Source: CALCTE01 sp045627885
GTDB taxonomy: Bacteria > Bacillota > Clostridia > Oscillospirales > CAG-272
Length of the DNA stretch: 9,843 nt
Direction: 5' to 3'
NCBI GenBank assembly: GCA_045627885.1
Contig: JAZQOM010000053.1
Coordinates: 1 to 9,843, forward strand
Positions 1-8,249 of the stretch are shown piece after piece. The position numbers and the translations under genes are program-made. The notes beneath the pieces are model-generated. The model was not told the DNA's origin, made no database searches, and worked only from the letters and a program-made list of their open reading frames with translations. Position 1 is the first letter of the stretch. Each line of letters opens with the position of its first letter.

Positions 1-3000
1 GAGGCTTCAGAGTCGAGCTTACCGAGGTGGAGGAGGTCATCCGCCGCTTTGACGGAATAAAGGACGCGACCGTTGCCGCGTTCGATGACCCTGCGGGCGG
101 AAAATTCATCGCGGCTTATGTCGTTACCGACGACGAGATTGACACGGACGCGCTCGGCGAATTCATAAGAGCCGAAAAGCCCCCGTATATGGTACCTGCC
201 GTAACGGTGAGAATAGACAAAATTCCGCTCAACCAGAACGGCAAGGTCAACAAAAAGGTTCTGCCCGTTCCCGAAAGAAAGGCGGACGATACAACTCCGC
301 CCGAAAATGAGACGCAGAAGCAGATTTTCGGCGCGATAGCGGAGGTTATCGGGCACGAGAGCTTCGGCATAAACACGAGCGTCTACGATGCGGGACTCAC
401 ATCAATAGGCGCGGTAAAGCTCAATGTAAGCATAGCAAAGCTTTTCGGTGTGACGGTAAAGATAAGGGATATCAAGGAAAACGATACCGTAAAGAAGCTC
501 GAAAAATTCATAAACGCGGCTGCCGTGCAGAAGGGCTATGAGCTTATGGACGACTATCCGCTTTCGGAGAACCAGAACGGCGTATTTGTCGAATGTATGG
601 CATATCCCGACGGCACAATGTATAATATGCCCATTTTGGTAAAGCTCGGAGAGGGATTGGAGCTTGAAAAGCTCGCAAGCGCGATAAGCCTTGCCGCGGA
701 CGCGCATCCGTACATCAAGACAAGACTGTTCACCGCCGCCGACGGCAGTATAAGGGCAAGAAGAAACGACGGCGAAAAGATAAGCGTTCCCGTAATAAAG
801 TGCGCAATCCTGCCGCCCGCTTCGGAGCTCGTGCGCCCGTACAAGCTCACGGAAAGTCCGCTTTACAGGCTTGCGATATACGAAACTCCCGACGGAAACT
901 ATCTGTTTATGGACTTCCATCACATAGTGAGTGACGGAACATCCGAAAACATCTTCTTATCCGACATAAGCAGAGCTTACGCAGGCGAAAATCCCGAAAA
1001 AGAGAGCTTTACCGGATACGAGGCGGCTCTTGCCGACGAAGAACAGCGCTCCGGACAAAGCTTTGCGGACGCAAGAGAATATTGGAAGAAGCTTCTTTCG
1101 GGCTGTGATACGGGATGCCTTCCCAAAAAAGAGCCCGAGAACAAAAACGGCGGCGCAGAGAGCGTTGATGTTGTCGGCTCGGATATCGGCACGGTATGCG
1201 AATACTGCGAAAAGCACGGAATTACGCAGAATGCGTATTTCAACGCGGCAATTTCGCTTGTTATTGCAAAATTCTGCGCAAAGGAGAGCGTTTCATACGC
1301 GACGGTATATAACGGAAGAAGCGACTCCAGAACGGCAAATTCCGTTGCCATGCTCGTAAAGACGCTTCCCGTTGCCGCAAATATCACCGGCGCTCAAAAG
1401 ACCGAAGACTTTATATCCGGAATGCAAAGGCAGATATCCGACAGCATGACAAACGACGCCGTGCCGTTCTCGGAGCTTGCTTCCGAATACGGCGTAAAGG
1501 CGGATATCATATTCGTATATCAGGGAGAAGAATTCAGCTTCGACAGTCTTTGCGGCAAAAAAGCAGAGCCCGTCGTGCTCGCTCTCGACACGGCAAAGGC
1601 TCCGATAAGCGTCAGCCTGTTTATTCGCGGCGGCAGTTTTGTGTACACCGTGGAATACAAGAAGGACTGTTATTCAAAGGCGTTTGCCGAGGCGTTTGCA
1701 TACGCTTTGGACGCGGCGGCACAGAATCTTTGCAAGGTACAGCTTATAAAGGATGTATCGCTTCTTTCGGATAAGGCAGAGGAGCAGTACGCAAAGCTCA
1801 ACGCAAGCGATATCCGCGTCGAAAACACCTACTGTCACGAATTTATAGAAAAGTACGCAAAAGTCACGCCGGACGCTCCCGCGGTAAGCGCGGCAGGCGA
1901 AAGCGCAAGCTTTGCACAGCTCAACGCAAGGGCAAACAGAATAGCAAACTATCTTATTTCGCTCGGCGTAAAGAGAGAGACCTGCGTCGGAATTCTGTTT
2001 GAGAGAACGGTTGACGCGATAGTTGCGGAAATTGCCGTCATGAAGGCGGGCGGAGCTTTTCTGCCTATGCTGCCGAGCTATCCCGACGACAGACTTGACT
2101 ATTGTCTTACAAACTCCGACACGGCAATCGTGCTCACGACGGACGCGATAAAATCCGCAAAGGGAGAGCTTTTTGCCGAAAACAAGAGCTACACGGCATA
2201 CACCGTGGAGAATATTTACGGCGAAAGCAAAAACGAAGAGAATCCCGGCGTCGAGATTATTCCCGAGCAACTCGCGTACTGCATATACACATCGGGCTCC
2301 ACCGGCACTCCCAAGGGAGTGATGATAGAGCATCGCAACCTCTCAAACTTTGTTCAGACCGACGCAAGGGATATGGAATACTTCAAGGAAGGCAAGAGCG
2401 GAAGCGTAATTTCCATAAGCTCGCTTTCGTTTGATATGTCGATATACGAGATATATCTTGCGCTCTGCCACGGAAGGCATCTTTACATCTGCTCGGAGGA
2501 CGAACAGCACGACCCGATGACCTTGCGAAACCGTATGCTCGAGCACGATGTCAGAATGATGACCTGCACGCCGTCGTTTATCAACAATCTGCTCGGAATC
2601 CCCGAGATGGAGCCGGCGCTCAAAAATCTTGTCACCACGGTATGCGGAGCGGAGGCTTATCCGCCGTCGCTGTACTATTCGCTCAAAAAAGTCGCGCCCT
2701 CGATTCAGCTCATAAACGGCTACGGCCCGACCGAGACGACGATATGCTGTTCCGACAAGGTGCTTTTCAGCGGAGAGGGGATAACGATAGGCAGACCGAC
2801 CGGAAATGTCAAGATGTTCGTAATTGACGGCTTCGGCAACATTCTGCCCCCGTACGGCGCGGGAGAGCTGATAATCTGCGGCGCGGGCGTCGGCAGAGGC
2901 TATGTCAAGCTTCCCGAAAAGAACGCGGCATCGTTCTTCACGCTGCGCGGACTGCCCGCTTATCACAGCGGCGACTCGGTAAGGCTTAACGGCGACGCGG

Positions 3001-4787
3001 AAATAGACTTCTGCGGCAGAATCGACAATCAGGTCAAGCTCCGCGGCTTCCGCGTTGAGCTTGACGAGATAGAAAATGTAATGTGCGCGTACAGCTCCGT
3101 AAAGCAGAGCAAGGTAATTGTCAGAAACAACGGCAGCGAAGACTATCTTGCGGCGTTTTTTACGGCAACGGAGCCCGTTGACCTCGACGCTCTCACCGCG
3201 TTTATGAAGACGAAGCTCACCTACTATATGGTGCCCGCGGCAATAATGCAGCTTGACGCTATGCCGATGACGCCTAACGGCAAGATAGACAAAAAGGCGC
3301 TTCCCGAGATAACCAAGACACAGAAAAAGAAGTCGGGAAGACGCGCCGCAAAGCAGTCGCTTGAACAAAAGCTCTGCGATATATTCAAAAAGGTTCTCGG
3401 CACAGAGGAGATTTATGCGGACGACAACTTCTTTGAGCTCGGCGGCACATCGCTTTCGGCATCGAAGGTGACGATGCTTCTCATGTCCGACGGAATAGAG
3501 GTCAAGTACGGCGATATCTTCGATAATCCCACGCCGGAGCTTTTGTCCGAATTCATAGAGGCAAGGGATATCGGCAAAAAGAAAGCGGAAGCGGAAATAA
3601 AAATAAACGAAAAGAGCCGTCCCGCGCTTGAGCACAATGTCACCAAATATTCGGCAGAGGTAAAGAGAGAGCCGCTCGGAAATGTTCTTCTCACCGGCGC
3701 GGTCGGCTTTTTGGGAATCCACATGCTCAAGGAGCTTCTCGAAATCGAAAAGGGACACATCTACTGTCTTGTCCGCAAGGGAACATACGAAAGCCCCGAA
3801 AAGAGACTCAAAACGATGCTCGTCTACTATTTCAGCAAGGGCTTTGACGAAGAGCTCCGCGACCGAATAACGCTTATCGACGCGGATATAACCGACCCGA
3901 CGCTCGAAAAGACTCTCGAAGACCTGCCGATAGACACGGTGATAAACTCCGCCGCGTGCGTCAAGCATTTTGCGGACGACGACATTCTCGAGAGAATAAA
4001 TGTAAACGGCGTCGAGAATCTTATCTCGATATGCAAACGCCGCGGAATAAGGCTTGTCCAGATATCCACGGTATCGGTACCCGGCATTCACACTGCGGAA
4101 AGCTATGAAAAGCAGATTCGTATGCACGAAAACGAGCTGTTTATGATAGACAGCATGGACAACAAGTACATTCTCTCGAAATACAAGGCGGAAACGAGAA
4201 TATTCGACGCGATAGAAAAAGACGGACTCCGCGCAAAGATTGTCAGAGTCGGCAACCTTATGGGACGCCACAGCGACGGAGAATTCCAGGTAAATATGGA
4301 GACGAATATGTTTTTGTCGGGCATAAGGGGCTTTGCGATGATGGGCAAATATCCGATAAGCCACATGACCGACCCGATGAGCTTTTCGCCCGTTGACTGC
4401 ACGGCAAGAGCAGTGGTTCTGCTTGCCGGAACAAACGACTGCTTTACCGCGTTCAACGCAAACAACAGATACGGCTTTGACGAGATGAAGATAATCGACG
4501 CCTGTGTGAGAAACGGAATCAACATCTATCCCGAGCAGGACGAAAAGTATTACGAGGAATTCCGCGCAAAGCTCGGCGACAGCAGCATAAACAAGGCGCT
4601 CAACGGACTTGCCGCCTACGACATCAAGGATGCGCATTCCGTTGACACGGATAATCTGTTTACAACAAATATCCTCTACCGCATAGGATTCTCATGGCCC
4701 TTGGTCGATGACGCATATCTCGAGAGGGCAATCAACAGCATAATGACGCTCGACTACTTCAATATTGCCGATACGGAGGAGCTTTGA
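1..4787 (+). CDS. Nonribosomal peptide synthetase, C-terminal part (A-T-C-A-T-reductase), 5' end outside window
   Basis: The frame is open from base 3 and begins inside an adenylation domain (A8 motif GFRVEL at 3-20), so the GTG at 27 is not the real start. Seen in order: A-domain end with A10 (NQNGKVNKK, about 231-260); a T domain with DAGLTSI, its phosphopantetheine Ser at 402-404; a C domain with intact HHIVSDG (918-938); a second A domain with A3 (TSGSTGTPKG, about 2289-2318), A5 (NGYGPTETT, about 2715), A7 (YHSGD, about 2961), A8 and A10 (NGKIDKK); a T domain with LGGTSL, Ser 3450-3452; and an NAD(P)H-dependent thioester reductase with GAVGFLG (about 3697-3717) and YxxxK (Tyr 4167-4169, Lys 4179-4181). 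There is no thioesterase, so the chain should leave reductively as an aldehyde. In known gut Clostridia, C-A-T-C-A-T-R enzymes make dipeptide aldehydes that can cyclise to pyrazinones; that product is inferred here. All catalytic motifs look intact. Confidence 0.96.
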   Translation, partial: GFRVELTEVEEVIRRFDGIKDATVAAFDDPAGGKFIAAYVVTDDEIDTDALGEFIRAEKPPYMVPAVTVRIDKIPLNQNGKVNKKVLPVPERKADDTTPPENETQKQIFGAIAEVIGHESFGINTSVYDAGLTSIGAVKLNVSIAKLFGVTVKIRDIKENDTVKKLEKFINAAAVQKGYELMDDYPLSENQNGVFVECMAYPDGTMYNMPILVKLGEGLELEKLASAISLAADAHPYIKTRLFTAADGSIRARRNDGEKISVPVIKCAILPPASELVRPYKLTESPLYRLAIYETPDGNYLFMDFHHIVSDGTSENIFLSDISRAYAGENPEKESFTGYEAALADEEQRSGQSFADAREYWKKLLSGCDTGCLPKKEPENKNGGAESVDVVGSDIGTVCEYCEKHGITQNAYFNAAISLVIAKFCAKESVSYATVYNGRSDSRTANSVAMLVKTLPVAANITGAQKTEDFISGMQRQISDSMTNDAVPFSELASEYGVKADIIFVYQGEEFSFDSLCGKKAEPVVLALDTAKAPISVSLFIRGGSFVYTVEYKKDCYSKAFAEAFAYALDAAAQNLCKVQLIKDVSLLSDKAEEQYAKLNASDIRVENTYCHEFIEKYAKVTPDAPAVSAAGESASFAQLNARANRIANYLISLGVKRETCVGILFERTVDAIVAEIAVMKAGGAFLPMLPSYPDDRLDYCLTNSDTAIVLTTDAIKSAKGELFAENKSYTAYTVENIYGESKNEENPGVEIIPEQLAYCIYTSGSTGTPKGVMIEHRNLSNFVQTDARDMEYFKEGKSGSVISISSLSFDMSIYEIYLALCHGRHLYICSEDEQHDPMTLRNRMLEHDVRMMTCTPSFINNLLGIPEMEPALKNLVTTVCGAEAYPPSLYYSLKKVAPSIQLINGYGPTETTICCSDKVLFSGEGITIGRPTGNVKMFVIDGFGNILPPYGAGELIICGAGVGRGYVKLPEKNAASFFTLRGLPAYHSGDSVRLNGDAEIDFCGRIDNQVKLRGFRVELDEIENVMCAYSSVKQSKVIVRNNGSEDYLAAFFTATEPVDLDALTAFMKTKLTYYMVPAAIMQLDAMPMTPNGKIDKKALPEITKTQKKKSGRRAAKQSLEQKLCDIFKKVLGTEEIYADDNFFELGGTSLSASKVTMLLMSDGIEVKYGDIFDNPTPELLSEFIEARDIGKKKAEAEIKINEKSRPALEHNVTKYSAEVKREPLGNVLLTGAVGFLGIHMLKELLEIEKGHIYCLVRKGTYESPEKRLKTMLVYYFSKGFDEELRDRITLIDADITDPTLEKTLEDLPIDTVINSAACVKHFADDDILERINVNGVENLISICKRRGIRLVQISTVSVPGIHTAESYEKQIRMHENELFMIDSMDNKYILSKYKAETRIFDAIEKDGLRAKIVRVGNLMGRHSDGEFQVNMETNMFLSGIRGFAMMGKYPISHMTDPMSFSPVDCTARAVVLLAGTNDCFTAFNANNRYGFDEMKIIDACVRNGINIYPEQDEKYYEEFRAKLGDSSINKALNGLAAYDIKDAHSVDTDNLFTTNILYRIGFSWPLVDDAYLERAINSIMTLDYFNIADTEEL

Positions 4788-5482
4788 TGCCAAACGGAGT
4801 AACATCGGTATATTTTGCGGATGTAAGTGTTCTTTCCGATGCCGCGCTTTACGGCGCGGCATACGGGATAATGCCCGAGGAAAGAAAGGCGCGCACGGCA
4901 AAATATCGGTTTGAAAAAGACAGGCTTTTATCGGTCGGCGCGTGGGCGCTTCTTGCGGCGGCTCTTGAGAGAGAGGGCATAAGCATAAGCGATAAAAGCT
5001 TTGCACAAAGTCCCGACGGCAAGCCGTATATGGAAGACGGAGAGCTTTTCTTCAATCTTTCCCATTCTGGAAAGCTTGTGATGTGCGCCGTTTCAAAAAA
5101 AGAGCTCGGTTGCGATATCGAAACGATAAGGGACGCAGACACGGATATCGCAAAGCGATTCTTTCACGCAAACGAATACGCACTTATAGAAAAAGAGGCG
5201 GACAGGGAGAGAAAGAACAAGCTGTTTTTCCGTCTGTGGACGCTAAAGGAAAGCTATATAAAAGCGACGGGCAAGGGCTTAAGAGAGCCGCTTTCGTCGT
5301 TTGAGATAACATTTTCCGATAAAATCGGCGCAAGAACGGAAGACGGGATATCCGATTTTTGTTTTGCGGAATGTACGGACGCCGACGGCTATGCAATTTC
5401 CGTCTGCACGCAAGACAAAACGGCGAAATTTATTCAAATGGATTTAGCAAAGGAGTTGCGACAATGGAAAAACGCTCATTAG
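4787..5482 (+). CDS. Sfp-type 4'-phosphopantetheinyl transferase
   Basis: This 231-residue enzyme transfers phosphopantetheine from CoA to the Ser of carrier domains; the obvious client is the synthetase just upstream. Length and motifs are typical of the Sfp group: GKPY near residue 78, NLSHS at 90-94, the metal-binding GCDIE (Asp110, Glu112) and WTLKESYIKATGKGL at 151-165 (Lys154, Glu155). I chose ATG 4787 over the TTG three bases earlier because GGAGGA at 4775-4780 sits six bases before it, and its A is also the last base of the synthetase stop codon (TGATG). The coupling implies matched expression. The C-terminal tail (KFIQMDLAKEL) overlaps the next gene and contains that gene's ribosome site, so it may be under little protein-level constraint. 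It could also serve other carrier proteins in the cell. Confidence 0.95.
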   Translation: MPNGVTSVYFADVSVLSDAALYGAAYGIMPEERKARTAKYRFEKDRLLSVGAWALLAAALEREGISISDKSFAQSPDGKPYMEDGELFFNLSHSGKLVMCAVSKKELGCDIETIRDADTDIAKRFFHANEYALIEKEADRERKNKLFFRLWTLKESYIKATGKGLREPLSSFEITFSDKIGARTEDGISDFCFAECTDADGYAISVCTQDKTAKFIQMDLAKELRQWKNAH

Positions 5483-7455
5483 CAAGAATGGTATCACGCA
5501 AGCTGATGCACCTGCTTGTCGCGGCGCTGATACTGCTTTTTGCGGGAACATACATTCTCGTCAGCAGAATAGTGTATTCGCATTCGCAGACCTATTCCAA
5601 TGCCGTTGTCAGTATGTTCACGGATATCTCCGTGTTTGCCAATACCACTGGAGACGGCTCGTTTTCCGAGGAGAACGCCGAGTCTTTGCGATTTTACGGC
5701 GACTATATATGCAGTTGGTACGATGATATAGATTACGCGTACATCTACACTCTCGACACGGAAAACAACACAAAGACCTATATCGCGGTATCGTATAACA
5801 GAGAAGATGAAAAGCTCGTAAAAAACGGCGACTACAATTATAACTATGAGTTCACGGGCAAGACCGTGCCCTATACCGCAAACAAAGAGGAGCTTGCGGT
5901 GATGAGGGGAGAAAAGATATTCGGGCATTTTTCCGCAAATAACGAATACGGGCACGAGTTTACCACCGTGGCTTACGGCGGAGACAGCCGCGGAGAGCGC
6001 GCATTTGTCGCGGTGGACACATCGTACCGCACCATATACGCACAGATTAACAAAGCCTTTTTGTTTGCGGCACTCGGCGCTCTGGTCGTCAATATCGGAG
6101 TGTATTTCGTCGCATATACAATCATAAAGCGCAAGATTTCAGCTCCTGCCGAAAAAGTCAGCGCAAAGATGAGCGAATATGTATCTAACGGCATAAGAAG
6201 CGGCGAAAAGCTTGACGGCGGCGAAACGAGGGAATTCGCGATGATAGCGACAGCGTTCAACAAGATGACGGGCGAGATTGAAAACTATGTGAACAACATA
6301 GATTCTCTGACGAGGGACAGCGCAAAAAGGCAGACCGAGCTCGACATCGCCGCAAAAATTCAGCTCGGATTCTTGCCGAAGCGGCACCTCATATCCCGAA
6401 ACTATGAATTCCGCGCGATGATGAAACCCGCAAAAGATGTCGGCGGCGACCTCTACGACTACACTCCGCTCGACGAAAATCGTGTGCTTATGATAATCGC
6501 GGATGTCTCCGGAAAGGGAGTTTCGGCGGCGATATATATGGCGATAACGCTCACCTTGATACGAGAGTACGCAAAGTACGATATCGGGCCTGCGGAGATA
6601 TTAAAGAGAATGAACAACACGCTTTCGCATAACAACGAATCGTTGCTCTTTACGACCGCTTTCCTCGGAATATACGACAGCAAAAAGCAAACGCTGACTT
6701 ACGCAAACGCCGGACACAATCCGCCGTATATAGTGGGCGAAAGCATTCGCGCGCTCGACGCCCCCGCGGGAACGCTGCTCGGGCTTTTCGAGGGTGAGGA
6801 GTACACGCAGTATACCGAAAAATTAAGCGCGGGCGAAACGATATTCCTATACACCGACGGAGTGACCGAGGCGACAAACGGCAAAAATGAATTTTACGGC
6901 ACAAAGCGGCTTGAGGAGAGCTTTGCAAGGTTTAAGGATTCCAAAGCCGAAGACCTTGTTTCGTTTGTCTGCGACAATGTCGCAAGCTTTTCCGACGGAA
7001 ACGAACAGCACGACGATATCACCATTCTGACGCTTACCGTAAAGGACACAGAGGAGCTTTTGCTTGATGTCGATATTCACGAAATGGCGAAGATAAAGGC
7101 AAAGATTCTTTCGCTGCCGATAACAAGGCAAAAACAGCTTGCGCTCTGCCTTGCCGCAGAGGAATGCTTTGTAAATATCTGCTCGTACGCTTATCCGAGC
7201 GGCGTTCCCGAGGGCGAAAAGATTAAGTTTACGGTTGCGGTATCAGACAGAATAATGCTTCGCTTCGAGGACGGCGGAATGGAATTCAATCCGCTCGAGA
7301 AGGTTGAGATTCCGGAGGACTACGACCTCGACACGCAGATAGGCGGGCTCGGGAAGTTCATCACGGTATCGAATGTTGACGATATAAATTACGAGTATAA
7401 GGACGGCAAAAATGTACTTACACTCACAAAATATTTCGGGGAGGAAAACAAATGA
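5464..7455 (+). CDS. Membrane sensor with PP2C (SpoIIE/RsbU-type) phosphatase and RsbW-type ATPase/kinase domains
   Basis: This 663-residue protein has TM1 at about 14-37, an extracytoplasmic segment at about 38-197 that may be Cache/PAS-like (YAYIYTLD near 91), TM2 at about 199-221, a HAMP-like linker to about 280, a PP2C/SpoIIE phosphatase at about 290-525, and a GHKL ATPase at about 535-658. Phosphatase metal ligands are visible: GGDLYDY (Asp329), ADVSGKG (Asp347), TDG (Asp465) and HDDIT (Asp517/518). The ATPase keeps its N box (EECFVN, Glu566/567, Asn571), DGG (Asp603) and GGLGKF (627-632). In known partner switches the phosphatase and the kinase act in opposite directions on a STAS protein; here both sit on one chain, and the STAS gene follows with a 4-base overlap. 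ATG 5464 was chosen over the longer open frame because AAAGGAG (5449-5455) lies eight bases before it. Its gene overlaps the transferase by 19 bases. The ligand is unknown. Confidence 0.93.
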   Translation: MEKRSLARMVSRKLMHLLVAALILLFAGTYILVSRIVYSHSQTYSNAVVSMFTDISVFANTTGDGSFSEENAESLRFYGDYICSWYDDIDYAYIYTLDTENNTKTYIAVSYNREDEKLVKNGDYNYNYEFTGKTVPYTANKEELAVMRGEKIFGHFSANNEYGHEFTTVAYGGDSRGERAFVAVDTSYRTIYAQINKAFLFAALGALVVNIGVYFVAYTIIKRKISAPAEKVSAKMSEYVSNGIRSGEKLDGGETREFAMIATAFNKMTGEIENYVNNIDSLTRDSAKRQTELDIAAKIQLGFLPKRHLISRNYEFRAMMKPAKDVGGDLYDYTPLDENRVLMIIADVSGKGVSAAIYMAITLTLIREYAKYDIGPAEILKRMNNTLSHNNESLLFTTAFLGIYDSKKQTLTYANAGHNPPYIVGESIRALDAPAGTLLGLFEGEEYTQYTEKLSAGETIFLYTDGVTEATNGKNEFYGTKRLEESFARFKDSKAEDLVSFVCDNVASFSDGNEQHDDITILTLTVKDTEELLLDVDIHEMAKIKAKILSLPITRQKQLALCLAAEECFVNICSYAYPSGVPEGEKIKFTVAVSDRIMLRFEDGGMEFNPLEKVEIPEDYDLDTQIGGLGKFITVSNVDDINYEYKDGKNVLTLTKYFGEENK

Positions 7456-7754
7456 ACATTACAACAAACAATGACGGCGGCAGAATAACAATAGCTCTCG
7501 ACGGATGGCTTGATACGGTTTCGTCACCGGAGCTCGGCGCGGTAATCGACGCAATAGAATCGGCGGAGGCGATAATTCTCGACTTTGACAAAGTCGAATA
7601 CATCGCATCCTCAGGACTTCGCCAGGTCGTCGCAAGCCACAGAAAAGCAAAGGAGTTCGGCGCTTCCTTCGAGCTTGTAAATGTCGGAGCGGAAATTTTG
7701 AGCATCTTCTCTTTGACCGGACTCGACAAAAAGCTCTGCATACAGGGAAAATAG
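7452..7754 (+). CDS. STAS-domain anti-sigma-factor antagonist (SpoIIAA/RsbV-like)
   Basis: This 100-residue protein is a single STAS domain, the usual length for SpoIIAA/RsbV. It has the characteristic strand-helix signature DFDKVEYIASSGLRQV, in which Ser53 or Ser54 occupies the site phosphorylated in the family. Its start overlaps the preceding stop (ATGA), with GGGGAGG at 7438-7444 seven bases upstream, so it is made together with the phosphatase/kinase. By analogy, the unphosphorylated form would bind a kinase/anti-sigma protein or another target and the phosphorylated form would not. The downstream target is not in the window: no sigma factor and no separate RsbW follow. It is the last gene of the operon. 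Bacterioferritin-like or transporter STAS fusions are excluded by length. Confidence 0.93.
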   Translation: MNITTNNDGGRITIALDGWLDTVSSPELGAVIDAIESAEAIILDFDKVEYIASSGLRQVVASHRKAKEFGASFELVNVGAEILSIFSLTGLDKKLCIQGK

Positions 7755-7788
7755 AGCTTTTCGCACCAAATTAACCTGATATATTGAA

Positions 7789-7813
7789 AGTCCTGTGCTG
7801 ACAGCACAGGACT
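7789..7813. repeat. 25-base near-perfect palindrome, copy 1
   Basis: It has arms AGTCCTGTGCTG and CAGCACAGGACT around one central A. It lies 34 bases after the STAS stop. No T-run follows on the plus strand, so it is a poor intrinsic terminator as it stands; it could stabilise the 3' end of the operon mRNA. Confidence 0.8.
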
Positions 7814-7911
7814 CAGAGCACTGACAAACTCGTTCTACCGGCAATAAGTACATTTTTATAAAAAAATTTTTTGTAAACTGTAAAAAATTAAACACAGGTT
7901 CAAAAAAGAGG

Positions 7912-7938
7912 AATGACGGGCTTTATTAGCCCGTCATT
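7912..7938. terminator. Hairpin, possible intrinsic terminator
   Basis: AATGACGGGCT and AGCCCGTCATT form an 11-bp stem with a 5-base loop (TTATT). The plus-strand 3' side is T/C-rich (ATTGCCTTTTCC). The minus-strand 3' side is CCTCTTTTTTG, which looks the better terminator of the two. It could end the operon at 7754 if transcription passes the first palindrome, or block antisense transcription. Confidence 0.5.
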
Positions 7939-7949
7939 ATTGCCTTTTC

Positions 7950-7997
7950 CGTTCTTTTCCTCTGTCGTACATTTCTACGCCGACGAAGAAAAGAACG
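7950..7997. repeat. Imperfect long inverted repeat
   Basis: CGTTCTTTTC (7950-7959) and GAAAAGAACG (7988-7997) are perfect 10-base complements. GTCG/CGAC pairing inside (7964-7967 with 7981-7984) continues the stem after an internal loop. There is no T-run downstream. Its function is not evident. Confidence 0.55.
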
Positions 7998-8026
7998 AAA
8001 AATATCCCTTCGTTTTCAGTACTCTG

Positions 8027-8055
8027 TCAGTCTGCTGACTTTGTCAGCAGACTGA
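8027..8055. repeat. 13-bp hairpin directly abutting palindrome copy 2
   Basis: TCAGTCTGCTGAC (8027-8039) pairs with GTCAGCAGACTGA (8043-8055) across a 3-base loop. It runs straight into the next palindrome, sharing base 8055, and shares the CTGAC core with it. Confidence 0.75.
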
Positions 8056-8090
8056 GTCCTGTGCTGACAGCACAGGACTTTTCTCTTTTT
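8055..8090 (+). terminator. Palindrome copy 2 followed by T-rich tract (intrinsic terminator)
   Basis: This is the same 25-base near-palindrome as at 7789-7813, here followed by TTTTCTCTTTTT, giving a plausible rho-independent terminator on the plus strand. With the hairpin at 8027 it makes a tandem hairpin pair. It would catch transcription leaving the synthetase operon. Confidence 0.6.
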
Positions 8091-8138
8091 ATGTTCTACA
8101 ATAAATAAAAGATATTTTTGTAAAAAAGAGGCGAAAAA

Positions 8139-8249
8139 ATGAAAAGCAGGTTGGCGATAACAAAGCCTGCGCATATTCAGCGTGTTCTTACGGAGAGTTT
8201 GCGGTACAATAAAGCGGTGAATAAGCGCACCGAACAAAAAGCAGGCTGA
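8139..8249 (+). CDS. Possible 36-residue basic small protein
   Basis: ATG 8139 is preceded by AGAGG with about eight bases spacing. The frame runs 36 codons to TGA at 8247-8249 and encodes a basic peptide starting MKSRLAITKP and ending RTEQKAG, with no signal peptide or membrane segment. The stop codon lies within the left arm of the terminator-like hairpin at 8230-8278, so the last codons are in the hairpin. No good promoter is seen directly upstream. I do not recognise the peptide. The good ribosome site is the only positive sign, and it may be chance. Confidence 0.3.
   Translation: MKSRLAITKPAHIQRVLTESLRYNKAVNKRTEQKAG

Larger units (their letters stand above)
7787..8081. repeat. Candidate miniature element bounded by inverted copies of a 27-base sequence
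   Basis: Two identical near-palindromes (7789-7813 and 8055-8079) lie at the two ends of a 291-base gene-free interval. Read inward from each end, the match goes past the palindrome: CAG follows it on both sides, then CAGAGCACTGA (left) against CAGAGTACTGA (right, reverse strand), with an extra hairpin inserted on the right. AA/TT extends the match outward by two bases. This is the layout of a non-autonomous element with long terminal inverted repeats. No clear target-site duplication is visible, so independent REP-like hairpins remain possible. The interior is AT-rich (7850-7890), followed by three hairpins described separately. Confidence 0.4.

Noticed and set aside
27..29. GTG at 27 as the true synthetase start
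   Set aside because: The same frame is open upstream to the window edge and encodes the A8 motif GFRVEL, so the gene begins outside the window.
2343..4637. 764-codon open frame on the minus strand inside the synthetase
   Set aside because: It is the antisense shadow of a gene with all NRPS motifs intact; its translation has low-complexity, Arg/Val/Tyr-rich composition and no recognisable domain.
7914..8039. 41-codon plus-strand frame starting ATGACGGGC
   Set aside because: The start lies inside a hairpin arm, the only ribosome-like sequence (AGAGG) is one base from the ATG, and the frame crosses three inverted repeats that explain the sequence better.
7789..8081. CRISPR array
   Set aside because: Only two copies of the palindrome, 266 bases apart, with no regular spacers.
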